Shown here: piece after piece, positions 60,578 through 64,000 of the stretch
Layout of the letters: every line of letters starts with the position of its first letter
Numbering within the stretch: the first letter of the stretch is position 1
DNA from: Parablautia sp. Marseille-Q6255
GTDB lineage: Bacteria > Bacillota > Clostridia > Lachnospirales > Lachnospiraceae
DNA: 64,000 nt
Assembly: GCF_951230155.1 (NCBI RefSeq)
Contig: NZ_CATNVD010000017.1
Span: forward strand, 47,293 to 111,292
Direction: 5' to 3'
Made by a program: the position numbers and the translations under genes
Notes under the pieces: generated by a model
Database searches by the model: none
What the model was told of the DNA's origin: nothing
What the model saw: the letters and a program-made list of their open reading frames with translations, nothing else

Positions 60578-60985
60578 TCAAAAATCGTCTGAGCGAATGT
60601 TCAGTCTCCAGTCGAGATCTCCGCGTGCCAGACCGAGCACCAGAGACTCTGCTGTAGCGATGTTCGTAGCGATAGGGATATTGTATTCATCACAGCATCG
60701 GGAGATCGCATAAATATCCGGTGAATTTGGGCTGGTCATTACCGGGTTATAGAAGAAGATGACCATATCCATACAATTTCGCTCAATCATATCGATAAAC
60801 TGTTTATCACCGCCGACACTCCCTGGAAGGAACTTGTACACTTTCAGATTTGTGACGTCTTCGATTCGCCTTCCGGTACTTCCGGTAGCATATAAATTAT
60901 GTTTGGAGAGGATATGCTTATATGCGAGACAGAAGTTTTCGATCAGAGTCTTTTTACTGTTATGCGCAATAAATCCGATATTCAT
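60578..60985 (-). CDS. mgsA: Methylglyoxal synthase family protein
   Basis: A 135-residue protein matching methylglyoxal synthase, which converts dihydroxyacetone phosphate to methylglyoxal. Family landmarks are GFIAHNSKKTLIENF, LYATGSTGRRI, PGSVGGDKQFIDMI and IPIATNIATAESLV. The key catalytic Asp of GGD is kept (Asp71 in E. coli), as is the Asp of SPD (Asp101). Three residues conserved in E. coli (Asp20, Asp91 and His98) are Asn here, so activity may differ. It is convergent with recG. Confidence 0.85.
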   Translation of the reverse strand: MNIGFIAHNSKKTLIENFCLAYKHILSKHNLYATGSTGRRIEDVTNLKVYKFLPGSVGGDKQFIDMIERNCMDMVIFFYNPVMTSPNSPDIYAISRCCDEYNIPIATNIATAESLVLGLARGDLDWRLNIRSDDF

Positions 60986-61023
60986 CTTTTACCAACCTTT
61001 CCAAGTCAAATTGTCTCAAATAT

Positions 61024-61051
61024 AGTATAGCAAAAATTTCTAAAAAAGCAA
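61024..61051 (-). promoter_or_regulatory. mgsA promoter
   Basis: On the minus strand TTGCTT (61051-61046), 16-bp spacer, TATACT (61029-61024). Confidence 0.5.
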
Positions 61052-61277
61052 GTGATTTTATCCTTTTTTTATAACTAATGACAGAAAAGACGGAAAAACG
61101 TTTCCTGAACGAAAACGGAACCGTTCAGTCATGCACAAAAAATTATGTTTTATAAAATGTAATAGCCATTCGTCTAAAAATGTCGTATACTAAGAATATT
61201 GTATATGCAACACGCTGCCCGCAGATTTTGTCTGTGCGCAGGCAAACACAAGATCAGAGGAAGATGAGGAGAGAACT

Positions 61278-62744
61278 ATGAGAACAGGATTTGACAACCA
61301 GAAATATCTTCGTATGCAGTCTGAAAAGATCAAAGAGCGGATTTCCATGTTTGACAACAAGCTTTATCTGGAGTTTGGCGGAAAGCTTTTTGACGATTAC
61401 CACGCGTCGCGTGTTCTTCCGGGCTTTGCACCCTCCAGTAAGCTTCAGATGCTGCTGCAGCTAAAGGAGCAGGCAGAGATCATCATTGTGATCAACGCAG
61501 AGGATATTGAAAAAAATAAAGTCCGTGCAGATCTTGACATCACATATGATCTCGATGTACTCCGTCTGATCGACATTTACCGCAGCCACGGGCTGTATGT
61601 GGGCAGCGTCGTGCTGACGCAGTACCGCGGGCAGGGCCTTGCTGATGTCTTTAAGGCAAAGCTGGAAAAACAGGGAATTCCGGTATACTGCCATTATCGC
61701 ATTGAAGGATATCCGAAAAATATTTCTCTGATCGTCAGCGAGGACGGATACGGAAAAAATGATTATATCGAGACGACCCGCCCGCTTGTTGTCGTGACTG
61801 CACCCGGACCGGGAAGCGGAAAAATGGCTACCTGCCTTTCTCAGCTCTATCATGAACACAAGCGCGGGATACGCGCCGGATATGCCAAATTTGAAACCTT
61901 CCCTGTCTGGAACCTGCCGCTTTCTCATCCGGTGAATCTCGCCTATGAGGCAGCTACGGCAGACCTCAATGATGTCAATATGATCGATTCCTTTCATTTG
62001 AGCGCCTATGGAGTGTCGACGGTCAACTACAACAGAGACATTGAGATCTTCCCGGTGCTTAACGCCATGTTTGAGAAGATCTTTGGCAGCAGCCCATACA
62101 AATCTCCGACAGATATGGGAGTAAATATGGCGGGGTACTGTATTGTGGATGATGACGCATGCTGCGAAGCATCCCGGCAGGAGATCATCCGGCGCTATTA
62201 TGAATCGCTGATCCGCAAAGCAGATCTTGAGTCGACGGAGGATGAGCTCTTTAAAATAGAATTTCTGATGCAGCAGCTGGATATTACAACGAATGACCGT
62301 AAATGTGCAGCAGCAGCAAACGATCTTGAGGCGAAAAGAAATCTGACAAGCGCGGCGATCGAGCTGGCAGATGGAAGGATCATCACAGGAAAAACCTCTC
62401 ATCTGCTCGGACCGTGTTCTGCAGTTCTGCTGAATGCCTTAAAAGAGCTGGCTGGCATCGATCATGAGAAGCTTCTTATTTCTGAAAAAGCCATTGAGCC
62501 GATCCAGAAGCTTAAGACACAGTACTTTGGCAGCCGCAACCCGCGTCTGCATACGGATGAGACACTGATCGCACTTTCTATCAGCGCTGCGGAAAGCGAA
62601 GACGCGCAGAGAGCGCTTGACGTCATGGGCGAGCTCAATGACTGTGAGCTGCACTGCTCCGCACGGCTTTCTAAAGTCGATCTGAATACGCTGAAAAAAC
62701 TGGGCCTTCACGTGACAATGGAGCCAAAACGCGAAAAATTTTGA
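61278..62744 (+). CDS. DUF1846 protein
   Basis: A 488-residue cytoplasmic protein of the DUF1846 family, widespread in Firmicutes and of unsettled function. The sequence starts with FDNQKYLRMQSEKIKERI, contains VVVTAPGPGSGKMATCLSQ (a P-loop-like segment near residue 174), and has HLSAYGVSTVNYNRDIEIFP. Length matches the family. GAGGAGA precedes the ATG. The 290-bp region upstream holds the mgsA promoter and a small CTGAACG/CGTTCAG hairpin, nothing else. Confidence 0.9.
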   Translation: MRTGFDNQKYLRMQSEKIKERISMFDNKLYLEFGGKLFDDYHASRVLPGFAPSSKLQMLLQLKEQAEIIIVINAEDIEKNKVRADLDITYDLDVLRLIDIYRSHGLYVGSVVLTQYRGQGLADVFKAKLEKQGIPVYCHYRIEGYPKNISLIVSEDGYGKNDYIETTRPLVVVTAPGPGSGKMATCLSQLYHEHKRGIRAGYAKFETFPVWNLPLSHPVNLAYEAATADLNDVNMIDSFHLSAYGVSTVNYNRDIEIFPVLNAMFEKIFGSSPYKSPTDMGVNMAGYCIVDDDACCEASRQEIIRRYYESLIRKADLESTEDELFKIEFLMQQLDITTNDRKCAAAANDLEAKRNLTSAAIELADGRIITGKTSHLLGPCSAVLLNALKELAGIDHEKLLISEKAIEPIQKLKTQYFGSRNPRLHTDETLIALSISAAESEDAQRALDVMGELNDCELHCSARLSKVDLNTLKKLGLHVTMEPKREKF

Positions 62745-62792
62745 CATTTTTTATGCAAAATTTCGGATTCCTGCTGAATTTTAAGGGAATTT

Positions 62793-62821
62793 TTGACTTG
62801 CAATGTCTGGCGAATTAGTAT
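62793..62821 (+). promoter_or_regulatory. Promoter of the DUF6465 gene
   Basis: TTGACT (62793-62798), 17-bp spacer, TAGTAT (62816-62821). Confidence 0.5.
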
Positions 62822-62904
62822 ATGATGCTTGGTGATGTATATAATACCGTGCCATGTACGCGTTTTATACATGGAGCAGGTCTACAGGTTCTAGGAGGAT
62901 TGTT

Positions 62905-63336
62905 ATGAAAAAGGTTGTAAAGGATGCTGAGGTAATTGCCAGGGAAACAGCAGAGAAAGTCGCTGCTGAGGTGAAAGACGCACCGCAGACAGTAAAGAAG
63001 GCAACTGCGAAAGTGGCAAAGGCTGCAGCTGCGACTGTAAAAGAGGTCGCTGAAAAAGCAGAAGAAAAGACAGATGCAGTAAAGGCTGAAGTAAAGAAGG
63101 CTGCTGCAAAGAAAGCTCCTGCGAAAAAGGCTGTAGTAAAAGAAAGTGTTTACCTTCAGTACCTTGGAAAGGAGATCAGTCAGGCTGATCTCATGAAACA
63201 GGTAAAGGAGATCTGGACAAAGCAGATGAAAAATAAAGCTGCTGACCTGAAATCCATTGCTCTGTACCTTAAGCCGGAAGAGAACATGGTTTACTATGTG
63301 ATCAACGATGACGTGACTGGAAGTATTGCATTATAA
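62905..63336 (+). CDS. DUF6465 family protein with Lys/Ala-rich histone-like N-terminus
   Basis: A 143-residue protein. Residues 1-80 are almost only Lys, Ala, Glu and Val in amphipathic repeats ([20 protein letters not shown] and similar), like a histone H1 tail or coiled coil. Residues about 82-143 form a small folded domain ([19 protein letters not shown], then [20 protein letters not shown]). The ATG at 62905 has AGGAGG 6 bp upstream. DNA or envelope binding are both possible; the function is unknown to me. A terminator follows. Confidence 0.78.
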   Translation: MKKVVKDAEVIARETAEKVAAEVKDAPQTVKKATAKVAKAAAATVKEVAEKAEEKTDAVKAEVKKAAAKKAPAKKAVVKESVYLQYLGKEISQADLMKQVKEIWTKQMKNKAADLKSIALYLKPEENMVYYVINDDVTGSIAL

Positions 63337-63361
63337 CATTATATAGAATCGAAACGGCAAA

Positions 63362-63403
63362 GGATACCCTGAAGTCAGTGATGACCCGGGGTATTCTTTT
63401 TTT
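63362..63403 (+). terminator. Terminator after the DUF6465 gene
   Basis: GGATACCC (63362-63369) pairs with GGGTATTC (63389-63396), one G-T pair, followed by seven T. Confidence 0.8.
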
Positions 63404-63430
63404 GTTTGTGATCATTTCAAACAATTTCCA

Positions 63431-63459
63431 GTTTATATCTTCTCAAGCTGCACATACTA
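63431..63459 (+). promoter_or_regulatory. Possible forespore (sigma-G/F) promoter of the SASP gene
   Basis: CATACTA (63453-63459) matches the sigma-G/F -10 consensus; GTTTA (63431-63435) 17 bp upstream is a weak -35. Expected for a small acid-soluble spore protein gene. Confidence 0.4.
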
Positions 63460-63536
63460 GCAATGCAGCAACAAAGAGCTGCAAAACAACGAAATGATAA
63501 AAAAGAAAAGAAATGAAAACAAAGGAGGCGTTTGAT

Positions 63537-63791
63537 ATGGCATCAACAAACAAAGCAGTACCGGAGGCAAAAAGTGCAATGGATCGTTTTAAATTTGAGG
63601 TGGCAAGCGAGCTGGGAGTTCCGCTCACAGACGGATACAACGGAAACCTCACATCCAGACAGAATGGATCTGTTGGCGGATATATGGTGAAAAAGATGAT
63701 TGAGCAGCAGGAGCGCCAGATGGCCGGTGGTCAGATGGGCGGCGCTATGGCAGGTGCCCAGATGGGAACTCAGCCGAACACTATGATGTAA
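63537..63791 (+). CDS. Alpha/beta-type small acid-soluble spore protein
   Basis: An 84-residue DNA-binding spore protein that protects forespore DNA. The family's two conserved helices are seen: MDRFKFEVASELGVPLTDGY, including the GPR protease cleavage region FEVASE, and LTSRQNGSVGGYMVKKMIE. A Gly/Met/Gln-rich tail of about 25 residues follows. ATG 63537 has AAAGGAGG 8 bp upstream; an earlier in-frame ATG at 63513 precedes that site and is not used. Confidence 0.95.
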   Translation: MASTNKAVPEAKSAMDRFKFEVASELGVPLTDGYNGNLTSRQNGSVGGYMVKKMIEQQERQMAGGQMGGAMAGAQMGTQPNTMM

Positions 63792-64000
63792 GCAAAACGC
63801 ACAAATGCAAACAGGGGGTGTCCGATCCGGGCATCCTCTGAAATAAAAAATAGCAAAATAGCAACAATATAGAACTTAGAGTATAATTATCATTGGCAAA
63901 AAGTAAAAAAATAAAGGAAGAGGCCGAAACCTCTTCCCAATCATACAGATTTGTCTTATTGTTTAATTGTCCAGAAAAAACATAAGGAGTCTGTATGATG
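63792..64000. other. Region at the right edge: hairpins and the start of another gene
   Basis: GGTGTCC/GGGCATCC around 63815-63835 may end the SASP transcript. GGAAGAGG (63916-63923) and CCTCTTCC (63930-63937) form a hairpin followed on the minus strand by a T-rich run, so it may terminate a minus-strand gene lying to the right or act in both directions. AAGGAG at 63984-63989 is followed by ATGATG at 63995, possibly the start of a + strand gene cut by the window. ATCATACAGA (63940-63949) and TCTGTATGAT (63990-63999) are perfect inverted repeats. Confidence 0.45.

Noticed and set aside
1..64000. tRNA, rRNA, CRISPR arrays, insertion sequences, prophage or integrase genes
   Set aside because: None was seen on reading both strands; no transposase or integrase motifs, regular spacer arrays or cloverleaf genes were recognised.

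Overview
The window looks like a chromosomal segment of a spore-forming, acetogenic Lachnospiraceae bacterium, most like Blautia or a close relative. The evidence is a Wood-Ljungdahl gene block, sporulation genes (spoIVA, ytfJ/gerW, an alpha/beta SASP), Gram-positive two-component and cell-wall genes, and AAGGAGG-type ribosome binding sites. No rRNA, tRNA, CRISPR array, insertion sequence or prophage was seen. The genus is an inference from gene content only.

Layout. (1) 1-9.2 kb: a + strand Wood-Ljungdahl operon, acsD (cut by the left edge), acsC, acsE, acsV, a DUF3786 gene, fhs, fchA and folD. It carries most of the methyl branch and the corrinoid protein. (2) 9.3-18.7 kb: a catabolic island controlled by a FadR-type GntR regulator. 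It holds a fumarate-reductase-like flavoprotein divergent from a peptide-type ABC transporter and an N-acetylneuraminate-lyase-like aldolase. Two identical operators lie in the divergent promoter region. The transporter's binding protein is circularly permuted. (3) 18.7-29.4 kb: a secreted YARHG/DUF3298 protein, a two-component system, and a lipoprotein/ABC/surface-protein module sharing a direct-repeat operator. (4) 29.4-42.2 kb: a cobalamin riboswitch with its own promoter and terminator, then a 12-gene run: malate dehydrogenase, HdrBCA, FlxDCBA-like proteins, a soluble fumarate reductase (FrdB, FrdA), a two-subunit fumarase and a DUF1275 membrane protein. (5) 42.2-64 kb: housekeeping and sporulation genes: spoIVA, a SleB-like hydrolase, ruvAB, zapA, a U32 protein, a FtsW/RodA-PBP pair, a Nudix protein, DUF2953, ytfJ, rpmB, asp23-fakA-recG, mgsA, DUF1846, DUF6465 and SASP.

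How it fits together. Region 4 reads as a complete oxaloacetate -> malate -> fumarate -> succinate route. Its last step appears to be a soluble fumarate reductase wired to an NADH-fed, flavin-bifurcating Hdr-Flx complex, so NADH oxidation by fumarate could also yield reduced ferredoxin. Because the transcript leader carries a cobalamin riboswitch, a plausible logic is that this corrinoid-independent electron sink is raised when cobalamin is too scarce to run the corrinoid-dependent Wood-Ljungdahl pathway of region 1.

The most unusual observations are the circularly permuted solute-binding protein (12036-13703), the Hdr-Flx-fumarate reductase operon and its riboswitch. Next are a FolD that lacks the residues needed for cyclohydrolase chemistry and sits beside fchA, and an LDH-fold dehydrogenase carrying the malate-specifying arginine.
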